DNA of 64,000 nt from PALSA-1353 sp050014015 (GCA_050014015.1 JBEKEC010000027.1:4564-68563); one strand, 5' to 3'; counted from the stretch's first letter, positions 8,059 through 17,295 are shown. Notes: a model not told the origin generated them from the letters alone. Numbers and translations: made by a program.

Positions 8059-9461
8059 GCCACTCCCGCGGCGCCGGTCTCGATGGGTTGGCTGACGTAC
8101 TGGCGCGGATCGGTCACGTGTCCGGTCAGCGCACTGGCGGCGACGGTGAGCGGGGATGCCAGGTAGACCGCGCTCTTGGTGCTTCCCATTCGGCCGGGGA
8201 AATTGCGGTTGGTGGTGCTGATGCAGACCTCGCTGCGTTGCAGGCGGCCGAAGGTGTCGCCCGGTCCGCCCAGACAGGCGGCGCAACCGGAGGCGCCGAC
8301 GTTGCAACCGGCATCGAGGAGCACGTCCTGGACGCTCTTTTCGTTGGGGCCTTTCTCGACGCCGCGGAGGTTCAGGCGCTGCATGTCGGCGTGGACCTCG
8401 GTGCTGCCGGGAACCACGAACGTCGGAATCTTCACGCGATGGCCCTTGAGGATATTGGCGGCGAAGATCATGTCGGTGATCTTCCCGCCGGTGCAGCTTC
8501 CAATGTAGGCCTGGTCGAGCTTGACGTCGCGGCAGTTGTAGGCGGTGTCGCGGTTGTCGGGGCTGTGCGGCTTGGCGACGAGGGGCTCGAGGGTCGCCAA
8601 ATCCCAATCGGCCTGGAAGCAATAGTCGGCGTCGGAGTCGTCGCGCACGACGTTCCAGGTGGGGATTTTGCTGCGGTGCCGGACGTATCTGAGGGTTTTT
8701 TCATCGACGTCGCAGACGCCGTTTTTGCCGCCGGCTTCGATCGCCATGTTGGTCAGCGTCATGCGGTCTTCCAGCGTCAGCGAGGCAATGCCGTCGCCGG
8801 CGAAGTACATGCTGCGATACGTCGCGCCATCGACGCCGATCTCGCCGATCACGGCGAGAATGAGGTCCTTGGCGGTCAGATACGCCGGGATGGCGCCGCG
8901 AAACGTGAATTTCATGGTCGGCGGGACCTTGAGCCAGAGTTTCCCGGTGCCCAGGACAAAGGCGGCATCGGTGTTGCCGATCCCCGTGGCGAGTTGTCCG
9001 AAGGCGCCCGCGGTGCAGGTATGGCTGTCGGTGCCCAGAAGAATCTCGCCGGGACGCACGTGCCCTTCCTCGGGCAGCGCCTTGTGGCAGACGCCCTTGT
9101 AGCTGGTTTTAGTGGGATCGCGATAGGGATTGGGCATCGTCGGCTCGTTTTTGACGAACTCCGGATCGTAGAAATATTTCAAGCCCTGCTGCTTCACGAA
9201 ATCCCGCAGAGTCTGCACGTTGCGATGGCATTTCTGGTCGGCGGTGAAGATGTAGTGATCGGGGATGATGACGACGCGGTCGCGGTCCCAGACTTTGGCG
9301 TCGGGGCCGAACTGCTCGTGGAAGATGCCGATGGTCCCCGGTCCGCAGACGTCGTGGGTCATGAGGATGTCCACGCTCACCCAGACGTTTTCGCCGGGCT
9401 GAACGCTGCTGCGGCCGGCATGCCGGGCCAGAATCTTTTCCGTCATTGTCATTCCCGCCAT
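8055..9461 (-). CDS. leuC: 3-isopropylmalate dehydratase large subunit / aconitase family
   Basis: A 468-residue protein of aconitase-family length for LeuC. It has the three [4Fe-4S]-ligand cysteines in the usual order: IGSCTGGKITD, then the GASGCAACLGG pair. Other family blocks are GTDSHTCTAGAFGQLATGIG and PGRMGSTKSAVYLASPLTVAASA. It would isomerise 2- to 3-isopropylmalate in leucine synthesis together with a LeuD subunit, which is not adjacent, so homoaconitase-type substrate choice cannot be excluded. The ATG at 9461 is chosen because CGGAG lies upstream; the longer frame to 9551 runs into the intergenic repeat. It is divergent from blaI and convergent with the TonB receptor. Confidence 0.88.
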   Translation of the reverse strand: MAGMTMTEKILARHAGRSSVQPGENVWVSVDILMTHDVCGPGTIGIFHEQFGPDAKVWDRDRVVIIPDHYIFTADQKCHRNVQTLRDFVKQQGLKYFYDPEFVKNEPTMPNPYRDPTKTSYKGVCHKALPEEGHVRPGEILLGTDSHTCTAGAFGQLATGIGNTDAAFVLGTGKLWLKVPPTMKFTFRGAIPAYLTAKDLILAVIGEIGVDGATYRSMYFAGDGIASLTLEDRMTLTNMAIEAGGKNGVCDVDEKTLRYVRHRSKIPTWNVVRDDSDADYCFQADWDLATLEPLVAKPHSPDNRDTAYNCRDVKLDQAYIGSCTGGKITDMIFAANILKGHRVKIPTFVVPGSTEVHADMQRLNLRGVEKGPNEKSVQDVLLDAGCNVGASGCAACLGGPGDTFGRLQRSEVCISTTNRNFPGRMGSTKSAVYLASPLTVAASALTGHVTDPRQYVSQPIETGAAGVA

Positions 9462-9534
9462 GGACGCACTCCGTGATACGAAACAAACGATTATATAGCA
9501 CCGCGGGCCGCCCGCCACGATGGGGAGAATGCAG

Positions 9535-9623
9535 AATTGGTCATTTGTCATTGGTCATTGGTCATTTGCAAATGCGAGTTTGGGCTTGACCAATGACAAA
9601 TGACCAATGACAAATGACCAATT
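9535..9623. repeat. Inverted repeat built from TCATTTG/TCATTGG units
   Basis: Between the divergent leuC and blaI genes the sequence contains 7-base units alternating TCATTTG and TCATTGG. The left block starts AATTGGTCATTTGTCATTGG (9535 onward) and the right block is its reverse complement ending at 9623. The outer 25 bp pair perfectly (9535-9559 with 9599-9623), giving a long hairpin with a 39-base loop. This looks like a dispersed palindromic (MITE- or REP-like) element rather than a terminator. Confidence 0.7.
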
Positions 9624-9651
9624 GCGTTTTCTTGGGCAGAGCGTGATTGGC

Positions 9652-9667
9652 GGATAAATATTTATCC
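9652..9667. promoter_or_regulatory. BlaI-type operator 1
   Basis: GGATAAATATTTATCC is a perfect 16-bp palindrome ending 44 bases before the blaI start. It shares GGATAA half-sites with the second operator at 9695-9710, centre-to-centre 43 bp, about four helical turns. It lies just upstream of the -35 box. Confidence 0.7.
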
Positions 9668-9674
9668 TTTCCGC

Positions 9675-9703
9675 TTGACAAACAGCCCGCCGATGGATAA
9701 CTT
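9675..9703 (+). promoter_or_regulatory. Promoter of the blaI-M56 operon
   Basis: A consensus -35 TTGACA (9675-9680) is followed after 17 bases by TAACTT (9698-9703), a -10-like hexamer embedded in operator 2. Transcription would start near 9710-9712, at or next to the ATG at 9712, so the mRNA is probably leaderless; no Shine-Dalgarno sequence precedes the ATG. Confidence 0.65.
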
Positions 9704-9710
9704 TTTATCC
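9695..9710. promoter_or_regulatory. BlaI-type operator 2, overlapping the -10 box
   Basis: GGATAACTTTTTATCC has perfect GGATAA/TTATCC arms and ends one base before the blaI ATG. Occupancy by a repressor would cover the -10 element and start site, which fits autorepression. Confidence 0.7.
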
Positions 9711-9711
9711 C

Positions 9712-10101
9712 ATGGCCGATCCATCCCAATTGAGCAAGCGGCAGCGGCAGATCATGGACGTGATCTACGCCCGCGGGGAGGCGACGATTTCGCAGGTGTT
9801 TGCGGAAATGCCCGATCCCCCGATGCGCGGAGCATTGCGGACGCTCTTGCGCATCATGGAGGAAAGGGGACATCTGACGCGCCGGCAGGAGGGCCGGGAG
9901 TTCGTGTATCGGCCCACTCAGCCTCGCCGGCACGCCGCCCGGTCGGCGATGGGGCGGGTGCTGGACGTTTTTTACAACGGGTCCCTGGAAAAAGCCGTGG
10001 CCGCCCATTTGAGCGACCCCGGCCGAGCCAAAAGAATCGGCCCCGAAGAATTGCAACGACTTTCCGATCTGATCGAACAAGCCAAGCGGAAAGGGGTGTA
10101 A
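9712..10101 (+). CDS. BlaI/MecI/CopY-family transcriptional repressor
   Basis: A 129-residue winged-helix repressor: LSKRQRQIMDVIYARGEATISQVFAEM (helix-turn-helix), GALRTLLRIMEERGHLTRR (recognition helix and wing), GREFVYRPT, and a C-terminal dimerisation helix region. BlaI/MecI proteins bind dyad operators as dimers and are inactivated by proteolysis triggered by the cognate M56 sensor. Two matching dyads lie directly upstream and the M56 gene follows after one base, so an autoregulated sensor-repressor pair is well supported. Nothing in the locus is a beta-lactamase; the regulated target genes are unknown. Confidence 0.92.
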   Translation: MADPSQLSKRQRQIMDVIYARGEATISQVFAEMPDPPMRGALRTLLRIMEERGHLTRRQEGREFVYRPTQPRRHAARSAMGRVLDVFYNGSLEKAVAAHLSDPGRAKRIGPEELQRLSDLIEQAKRKGV

Positions 10102-10102
10102 C

Positions 10103-13090
10103 GTGGAGCGTCTCTCGACTGTCGGTCCGGCGCTTCTGCCGGTGCTTATGGATGCGGCCATCAAAGGATTGGTCATCCTGTCGCTGACGGGCTTGGCGGT
10201 GCTGGCCATGCGCCGAGCATCGGCGGCCGCCCGGCATTTGGTGTGGTTCCTGGGGACGTTGAGCTTGCTGATTCTGCCGATCTTCTCGGCCGCGCTTCCG
10301 GGCTGGCATATCCTGCCGGGATGGACGGACAACATTGCGGCGCCCGAGCCGATGGCGGCTCGCGCACCGCTCCTTGTGCCGATTGTGCCGGAGAATCAGA
10401 TACTGCCTGATGAACCTGCGCCACGAGCCCAGCCGCCGATTTCCGTGCAACCGCCCGCTGCTCCAAAACCGTTGCACGTTAACTGGCAAACGTGGGTCTT
10501 GCTCGCGTGGCTGGCGGGAAGCGCGCTGCTCCTGGGACATGTGGCATTGGGATTTGCAAGCCTCGGGTGGTTGCAGCGCCGATCTTCCCGCATCACCATC
10601 GGCGGCTGGCCCACGCTACTGCGGCAACTTTGCGATCAGCTTGGCTTTCGCCGGCCGGTGCAACTGCTCAGCAGTCCTCACCGGGCCATGCCCATGACCT
10701 GGGGAATATGGCGAACGCGCCTGCTGTTGCCGGAAGATTCCACCATGTGGAGCAACGAGCAGCGCCGGACAGTTTTGCTGCATGAACTAGCCCACGCCAA
10801 GCGGTGGGATTGCCTGACGCAGCTTGTGGTGCAGTTGGCCTGCGCTGTGTACTGGTTCAATCCGCTGCTGTGGCTGGCGTGGAAGGGCATGCAGGCCGAA
10901 CGGGAGCAGGCGTGCGATGATTTGGTGCTGAGCACCGGAACCAAGGCGTCGGCGTATGCCGAGCAACTGCTGCACATCGCCTCGGAAATGCCGGCCGTTC
11001 GCTACAGCGCCGCGGCCATCGCCATGGCCCGGCCGAGCAAGCTGGAAGACAGATTGCTGGCCATCCTGGACGTGACACGGAATCGCCGGGACCTGACGCG
11101 ATGGGGCGTGCTGATTGCCGCCGCGGCCGCCATGGCGCTTATCGTTCCGATGGCGTGCATGAAGGCCGCGGGGCAAAGGCAGCAAGCGGCGATGCCGCCG
11201 ACAACGGAACCCGCTACGGAGTTGTATGCACAAAAGCTTCAGGAACTGCAGAGGGTGCAGGTGAAGTATTCCAACGACCTTACGTCATACGAGCAAGCAT
11301 TGCGGGAATTGCAAAGTCAGTACAACACGGACGATCTGGCTTCCTTCCAAAGCGAAAACATGCGCCAACTGGGTCAACTTTCCGCGCGCCTGGACGACGC
11401 CAAGACGAGGCTGGACATTGATCGGAATATAATGGGAGTGAATCAGCCGGGCGGGCCGGCTGGCGGAGCCACCGCCCAGCCCGCGCCGTTAACGGAAGAT
11501 CAGATAGCGACATTTGACGGGGGGAAGCTGAATCAGATGCGCGCGCAGCGCAACGCAATCGCGACGGAAATTGCGCGGATGAAAGCCAGCGGATATGCGG
11601 ACGCTTCTCCGCGCATGCAGAATTTGCATGCCGACCTGAGCGTGTGGGATCAAGAGATCGCGGCGTATGTGCAGAGCGTCAGCCAGGGTTATCGCCTCAA
11701 TCCGCAAGGCGGGGGGTTGGGGCTGACGTCGGTTCGAGCGGAAATCGTGGCGTTGAAGGTGACGATTGACGATTTGACAAAGCAGCTCGAAAGGCAAAAG
11801 GCGCTGTGCGCCGACGTAGGGAAATACTCGCAGTTTATCCGGGACGTGAAGTCCAACATGGCTCGCGCGCAGCAGGGATACGACAACGCGACGGCCGAAT
11901 ACGAAAGGCTTCAGGGGATGCACGACCCGAACACAACGGGCCAGCCGCCCGCCACGCCGGCAGCTCCCTCAACCAACGCGTTTCGCGTGCGCCATTTCGT
12001 CATGCTCGTCATCGCGCCCGACGGCAATATGACTTTCCAAGGAAGCGAGACAAATTGGGAGAAGCTGCCGACGCTGCTCGAACAGGTGCCGGACCGTGGC
12101 CATACCGTGCTTTGCCTGGCATGGACCAGCGATCAGGTCACCGTCGGCCAACTCAACGAGGCACGTGTTGGCCAACTGGCGCAGCAGCTTGGCTTTGAAT
12201 ACCTCAGCAACGTCGGCGAGCATCCGCTCGGCTCCATGGGCGGCCCGGACAAGCTGATCGAGGACGTCAAAGCGACGCAGGCTGGCAGCGACGCGGAACC
12301 TTTGGTGCAGCCGGTGAACAAGGCGCTTGCGGATTTTCCCGAGGCGCTGGATTTGTCCACGCCGCAATCGGCGTGGGCGGCGTGGCAGCGGGCCTGCCTG
12401 ACGAAGAATGGAAGCGAGGCGGGGCTGAGTTGGGTGAAGCTCGATCCAGAGGAGGAAAAGCACTTTTGGCAGCAACAAGAGCGGGGTCATCCGAATGAGC
12501 TTGCCATTTACGTGACGGCGCTGGCCAAGTCGAAGTTGATCGAAGTGTGGGTTTACCGCGGAGAACTGGCCGAGACGATCTCGTATCTTCCATTCCCAGA
12601 GGGAAAGGGAACCGCTCCCTATAGTCTGAGGAGTTTTGGCCTGATCAATGGAACTTGGAAGAATCTCGGCGAAGACCGTTGCGGCAGCCTGGTCGAAGCG
12701 AGGGTAACGGCCCGCGCAAAGGCGCCGAGGATGTGGTCCTATTTCCTGGAGATCAAACCTTCTCCAGCAACCCCGCCAACAACCCAGCCCGCAGCCGGCC
12801 ACGCGGCAGCGAAGCAGGAGCCGGGCAAAACCATTAGCTTGTACGTTCACAACGGTGTGGTGCAGATGCGAATGGGCGACAAGATCCTCGAGGCTGCCAG
12901 GATTGAAATCGACCCGGTTGGAGGCCCCGGATTTGTGGTCGAGGCACACGACGGGCGGGTGAGACTGCGGCGGAGCAATGGCGACGAACTCATTGGCGAC
13001 CGCATCGAGATCGCGTCGGATGGCCAGATTGCCGCCAAGGGGGGAATAATCCCGCTTATGCAGAATGCGCTGGACGGCCAAGGCAATTAG
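10103..13090 (+). CDS. M56-family (BlaR1-like) membrane metallopeptidase sensor with large C-terminal region
   Basis: A 995-residue protein starting with GTG one base after the blaI stop, preceded by AAAGGGG. Residues 1-160 hold about three membrane segments; the zinc motif is HELAHAKRWD (HELAH at 227-231) with a likely third ligand in AEREQACDD (about residue 268), and a further membrane segment lies near residues 332-352. BlaR1-type enzymes cleave their partner repressor on signal. Instead of a penicillin-binding sensor the part beyond residue 370 has long coiled coils (about 370-430 and 530-615), a middle globular region, a Pro/Thr linker (ATPPTTQPAAG) and a beta-rich tail (NGVVQMRMGDKILEAARIEI) recalling LptA-like repeats. 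The signal is therefore unlikely to be a beta-lactam. Confidence 0.88.
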   Translation: MERLSTVGPALLPVLMDAAIKGLVILSLTGLAVLAMRRASAAARHLVWFLGTLSLLILPIFSAALPGWHILPGWTDNIAAPEPMAARAPLLVPIVPENQILPDEPAPRAQPPISVQPPAAPKPLHVNWQTWVLLAWLAGSALLLGHVALGFASLGWLQRRSSRITIGGWPTLLRQLCDQLGFRRPVQLLSSPHRAMPMTWGIWRTRLLLPEDSTMWSNEQRRTVLLHELAHAKRWDCLTQLVVQLACAVYWFNPLLWLAWKGMQAEREQACDDLVLSTGTKASAYAEQLLHIASEMPAVRYSAAAIAMARPSKLEDRLLAILDVTRNRRDLTRWGVLIAAAAAMALIVPMACMKAAGQRQQAAMPPTTEPATELYAQKLQELQRVQVKYSNDLTSYEQALRELQSQYNTDDLASFQSENMRQLGQLSARLDDAKTRLDIDRNIMGVNQPGGPAGGATAQPAPLTEDQIATFDGGKLNQMRAQRNAIATEIARMKASGYADASPRMQNLHADLSVWDQEIAAYVQSVSQGYRLNPQGGGLGLTSVRAEIVALKVTIDDLTKQLERQKALCADVGKYSQFIRDVKSNMARAQQGYDNATAEYERLQGMHDPNTTGQPPATPAAPSTNAFRVRHFVMLVIAPDGNMTFQGSETNWEKLPTLLEQVPDRGHTVLCLAWTSDQVTVGQLNEARVGQLAQQLGFEYLSNVGEHPLGSMGGPDKLIEDVKATQAGSDAEPLVQPVNKALADFPEALDLSTPQSAWAAWQRACLTKNGSEAGLSWVKLDPEEEKHFWQQQERGHPNELAIYVTALAKSKLIEVWVYRGELAETISYLPFPEGKGTAPYSLRSFGLINGTWKNLGEDRCGSLVEARVTARAKAPRMWSYFLEIKPSPATPPTTQPAAGHAAAKQEPGKTISLYVHNGVVQMRMGDKILEAARIEIDPVGGPGFVVEAHDGRVRLRRSNGDELIGDRIEIASDGQIAAKGGIIPLMQNALDGQGN

Positions 13091-13131
13091 AACCTTTCCA
13101 GGGCGGTCACGAGTCCGGGCGAGGGGGAAAT

Positions 13132-13143
13132 GCCGAATTCGGC
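13132..13143. terminator. Palindrome between convergent genes (weak terminator candidate)
   Basis: GCCGAATTCGGC sits between the stop of the M56 gene and the stop of amt. It is flanked by short G and C runs but has no T-tract, so termination is a guess. Confidence 0.25.
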
Positions 13144-13148
13144 CCCGG

Positions 13149-14570
<1,422 letters not shown>

Positions 14571-14614
14571 GGCCTCGTTTCCTCCAGCCCTCAATGCGGT
14601 TGGTCTCGACAGGT

Positions 14615-14630
14615 TACAATTGGAGTGCCG
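14615..14630 (-). promoter_or_regulatory. Candidate sigma-54 (-24/-12) promoter of amt
   Basis: Read on the minus strand the site is CGGCACTCCAATTGTA: the GGCAC block, five bases, then TTG, with the exact spacing of the TGGCAC-N5-TTGC consensus. The -12 GC is GT here. Transcription would start around 14604, leaving a leader of about 33 bases with the amt Shine-Dalgarno sequence. The matching sigma factor gene rpoN is in this window. Confidence 0.5.
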
Positions 14631-14669
14631 TACAATCAATCCGCCGGATGAGGGGGGAAGAAGAAGGCT

Positions 14670-15629
14670 TCAATACTTGAACCCCAACCCGATTCCACCC
14701 CAGAAGGCGTTGGTTGACGTGATCTGAGACGAGAGGCGGTCGTCGTAAAAGCCGTAGCCCTTGACGTCGAATTCTCCGAACTTCTTGGACACGTTCAGCA
14801 GGACGTTCAAGGAATAGCTGATCGTCAGACCGAACTCGAGATGCTGCCAGCCGGTGCAGTGCTGGGTGGGGGTGTTGACGAAAACAAACTGCTGTTTGAG
14901 GCCGGTGATCCAGGCGACGTTGGCCTCGGGCGTGACGACCAGGCCGAGGTCCTCGAACGTGAAATCGTGCTTCATGCCCGTTTCGATGTACCAACCCTCG
15001 TTCTTGGCATAGGTGAATGCGCCCAGCACGTAGGGCGAAAGAATCGGCTTGTCCGTGTCAAGCAGCAGGTAATCATCGAGCGTGATTTTTACGTCCAACT
15101 CGGGCAGGTTGAACGACTCTCGTTCGGGGTAAATGTAGCTGATGTCCACCAGTTCCAGATCGAAGGGCTTGACGTCCCAGTCCGCCCCGACGCTGGGTCG
15201 GATTTCCTGGAATCGCGACAGCGGGTCGGCGTCGTAAATGTTCGTGAACACCTCCACAAACGGATGAGGATATTGCCCCAAATCAAACTCCAATTTGCCG
15301 TCGAACAGGAGGTTCAGCGAGCTGCCATGGGTGGCCACCGCATCGTGATCCACGCCACGGTAGATGTAGCGGTTGGCGTAGGCGAAATCGAGGGAGAAAT
15401 GGGCCCCGCCGTTGTTGATTTGCTGATCGCCCCATTCCGATTGGGGCGCGGCCTGCTGCGAGGCAAAGGGGTCCTGCGGACTGCCCAGGACCGACGCGAG
15501 CACCACGTCCGTCTTTTGCGCCTGCTGGAGCAGGTCCGTTCCGGCGGGGGCGTTGTCAGCCGCCAGGGCACACCGCCCAAGCGACAATCCCGCCCCCAGC
15601 ATCGCGGTCCTGAAAATCCCCAGTCGCAT
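14670..15629 (-). CDS. Outer-membrane beta-barrel protein (TorF/porin-like)
   Basis: A 319-residue protein with a signal peptide (MLGAGLSLGRCALA) and then alternating hydrophobic/aromatic strands, beginning FSLDFAYANRYIYRGVDHD and ending ITSTNAFWGGIGLGFKY with a terminal aromatic residue. The FAYANRYIYRG start resembles putative porins that sit next to ammonium transporters in Proteobacteria, and amt follows immediately here. AAGGAG lies six bases before the ATG. A channel or structural role in the outer membrane is inferred; substrate unknown. It could equally be an uncharacterised barrel family. Confidence 0.65.
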   Translation of the reverse strand: MRLGIFRTAMLGAGLSLGRCALAADNAPAGTDLLQQAQKTDVVLASVLGSPQDPFASQQAAPQSEWGDQQINNGGAHFSLDFAYANRYIYRGVDHDAVATHGSSLNLLFDGKLEFDLGQYPHPFVEVFTNIYDADPLSRFQEIRPSVGADWDVKPFDLELVDISYIYPERESFNLPELDVKITLDDYLLLDTDKPILSPYVLGAFTYAKNEGWYIETGMKHDFTFEDLGLVVTPEANVAWITGLKQQFVFVNTPTQHCTGWQHLEFGLTISYSLNVLLNVSKKFGEFDVKGYGFYDDRLSSQITSTNAFWGGIGLGFKY

Positions 15630-15695
15630 TGCGGCTCCTTACGCTGGCCGAAATGTATCGACGATGACGACGATTGTCACGGACGGCGGTATGCC

Positions 15696-15736
15696 AATCT
15701 CGCCCCTCACGCCAATCCCAGATCCAGCGGCGCCGC
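15696..15736 (-). repeat. 41-bp copy of the sufT 3' end
   Basis: These 41 bases match 16636-16676 at 37 positions. In the minus-strand reading frame both end in LDLGLA and a TGA. Weaker similarity continues on both sides. The two copies lie in the same orientation and bracket the CDGSH gene, so this is a remnant of a duplicated or displaced sufT terminus. Confidence 0.65.
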
Positions 15737-15773
15737 CTTCGCTCACGCCCCGTCGGTCCAGGATGCGGTTTCT

Positions 15774-15809
15774 AAAGCGGACACGACATAAAAAGCCACG
15801 TCCGCTTTA
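15774..15809 (-). terminator. Hairpin downstream of the CDGSH gene
   Basis: AAAGCGGAC (15774-15782) and GTCCGCTTT (15800-15808) form a perfect 9-bp stem with a 17-base loop about 30 bp after the CDGSH stop. A T-tract is missing, so this is a possible terminator or mRNA-stabilising hairpin only. Confidence 0.35.
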
Positions 15810-15838
15810 ATCAATCTGATTGAGAAGCGACCGCGTCT

Positions 15839-16549
15839 TCACTTCAAGATGCCGTCCTTAAACTTGATACTGGCATGGCTGCCGTTGCAAAAAGGCTTAT
15901 TGTCAGAGGCTCCGCAGCGGCACAGCGTTACTCGGTTGCGCGTTTCATAACGCTTGCCATTCGCGGACTCAATCGGAATGCCCCCTCGAACCCAGAGCGG
16001 CCCACTGCAACCAAGAGCCGGATCTTCGACGACGCCGATCGACGGTTGCAGCGGCTCTTCGATTTCCTTCCCGGTTTTTTTGTCATGAAGGACCAGCCGG
16101 CCCGCCGGGCAATGCATTGCTTCGCGTATGACCAAATTGCGTGCGTCGGGATTGTCTGTCTGCTCAATCAGGCCCCAAATCTTGCCGCCGGGATCGCAGA
16201 AGCGAGCGAAGGCGCAGAGGTTCTCGGCATCGCTCAAAACCAGCGTCGGTCCGTCGATTTGCTCCGCCTGTCGGGCATAAGGGACACGGCTGGCAGTTTC
16301 CGCCCCGTCGAAGCCGCTAGTCACGTGGCTGCCGTCGCAGAATGGTGCAGTTTTTGACTGCCCGCAACGGCAGAGGGCACAGTCCTTGCCTGCTTCGAAC
16401 ACTGGCCCAGCTTTCCAATCCCAGGACATCCCTTCATGGTTCGGGACGATCTCTTGAATGCACACGGGCAGACCTCCGGAGACGAGGTAGGGGCCGTCCT
16501 TGCTGACGACAATCCGCATCTCCGTGGACGAAACTTTTGAATGGCTCAT
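15839..16549 (-). CDS. CDGSH iron-sulfur domain protein (two CDGSH motifs)
   Basis: A 236-residue protein with two zinc-finger-type CDGSH motifs. The first is CRCGQSKTAPFCDGSH and the second CRCGASDNKPFCNGSH; each would bind a [2Fe-2S] cluster through three Cys and one His. The middle part adds further cysteines (ENLCAFARFCD, REAMHCPAG). Such proteins are thought to act in Fe-S or redox sensing. The ATG at 16549 follows AGGAAGGAA; the frame is open to 16612. It ends the suf cluster and is bracketed by copies of the sufT 3' end, so it may be a later addition. Confidence 0.88.
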   Translation of the reverse strand: MSHSKVSSTEMRIVVSKDGPYLVSGGLPVCIQEIVPNHEGMSWDWKAGPVFEAGKDCALCRCGQSKTAPFCDGSHVTSGFDGAETASRVPYARQAEQIDGPTLVLSDAENLCAFARFCDPGGKIWGLIEQTDNPDARNLVIREAMHCPAGRLVLHDKKTGKEIEEPLQPSIGVVEDPALGCSGPLWVRGGIPIESANGKRYETRNRVTLCRCGASDNKPFCNGSHASIKFKDGILK

Positions 16550-16646
16550 CGCAAATTCCTTCCTTTGAAGTGGGTGAACTAAAAGTGCCGCGGGGTGATA
16601 AAAGTGACGCAAACGATTATCCGAATTTCACCTTTAATTTCGCCCC

Positions 16647-17117
16647 TCATGCCAATCCCAAATCCAGCAGCGCCGCTTCGGACATCCGCGATTTGTCCCA
16701 GGGCGGGTCCCATACCAGCTCCACCTCCGTCTCCTTCACCTCGGGGATCGAAGCGATCTTCCGCTCCACCTCCACCGGCAACGAACCGGCCACCGGACAA
16801 CCCGGCGCGGTCAGCGTCATCTTCACCTTCACCCGGTTTTCGGCATCGATGGCGATTTCGTAAATCAGACCCAGATCGTAGACGTTCACCGGAATCTCCG
16901 GATCGTAAACCGTCCGCACCACTTCGACGATCGTCGCCTCCAGCGCCCGCTGGGCCGGCGACAGTTCGCCCGCCGTTTTGTGCATCGCGCGTCCGACATC
17001 CGTCGCCAGGGGCTGTTGAACCTCTTCCTGCTTCAGTTGCTCCACCTTGCCCGAATGCGGGAGAACCGGCAATGGCTGCCGCTCCGCCGATTTCATGTTG
17101 GGAAGTTCAGATTCCAT
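16647..17117 (-). CDS. sufT: MIP18/DUF59-family Fe-S assembly protein (SufT-like)
   Basis: About 156 residues. The DUF59 core is complete: VYDPEIPVNVYDLGLIYEI, MTLTAPGCPVAGSLPVEVE with the conserved Cys, and VWDPPWDKSRMSEAALLDLG. SufT/MIP18 proteins help deliver or mature Fe-S clusters, and the genomic setting after sufSE fits. The N-terminal 60 residues are a less conserved Gln/Glu-rich extension. The start is uncertain: 17117 and 17096 are both ATG with poor Shine-Dalgarno sequences, and the palindromic repeat at 17133-17295 sits immediately upstream, so the repeat may have displaced the original ribosome-binding site. Confidence 0.85.
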   Translation of the reverse strand: MESELPNMKSAERQPLPVLPHSGKVEQLKQEEVQQPLATDVGRAMHKTAGELSPAQRALEATIVEVVRTVYDPEIPVNVYDLGLIYEIAIDAENRVKVKMTLTAPGCPVAGSLPVEVERKIASIPEVKETEVELVWDPPWDKSRMSEAALLDLGLA

Positions 17118-17132
17118 ACAAATACAAGAATG

Positions 17133-17295
17133 TTTGCCACAGATGAAAATCAGATGGACACAGATGAAATGCGAAGCAGAGGAGCTCACGCAGAGGCGCA
17201 AAGGCGCAAAGAAAAAACTCTGCGCCTTTGCGCCTCTGCGTGAGATTCTTCATTTGATTTATCTGTGTCCATCTGATTTTTCATCTGTGGCAAAA
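17133..17295. repeat. Long two-part palindromic element (MITE-like) inside the suf operon
   Basis: The outer arms (17133-17171 and about 17251-17294) read TTTGCCACAGATGAAAATCA on each strand, with a few indels. The inner arms (17185-17211 and 17218-17244; CTCACGCAGAGGCGCAAAGG) pair at 26 of 27 positions around a six-base A-rich loop. The whole element can fold into one hairpin of about 160 bases. It has no coding capacity, lies between sufSE and sufT, and looks like a non-autonomous mobile palindrome. Confidence 0.75.

Noticed and set aside
9535..9623. Possible CRISPR array
   Set aside because: Units are 7 bases, contiguous and mirrored, with no spacers and no cas genes.
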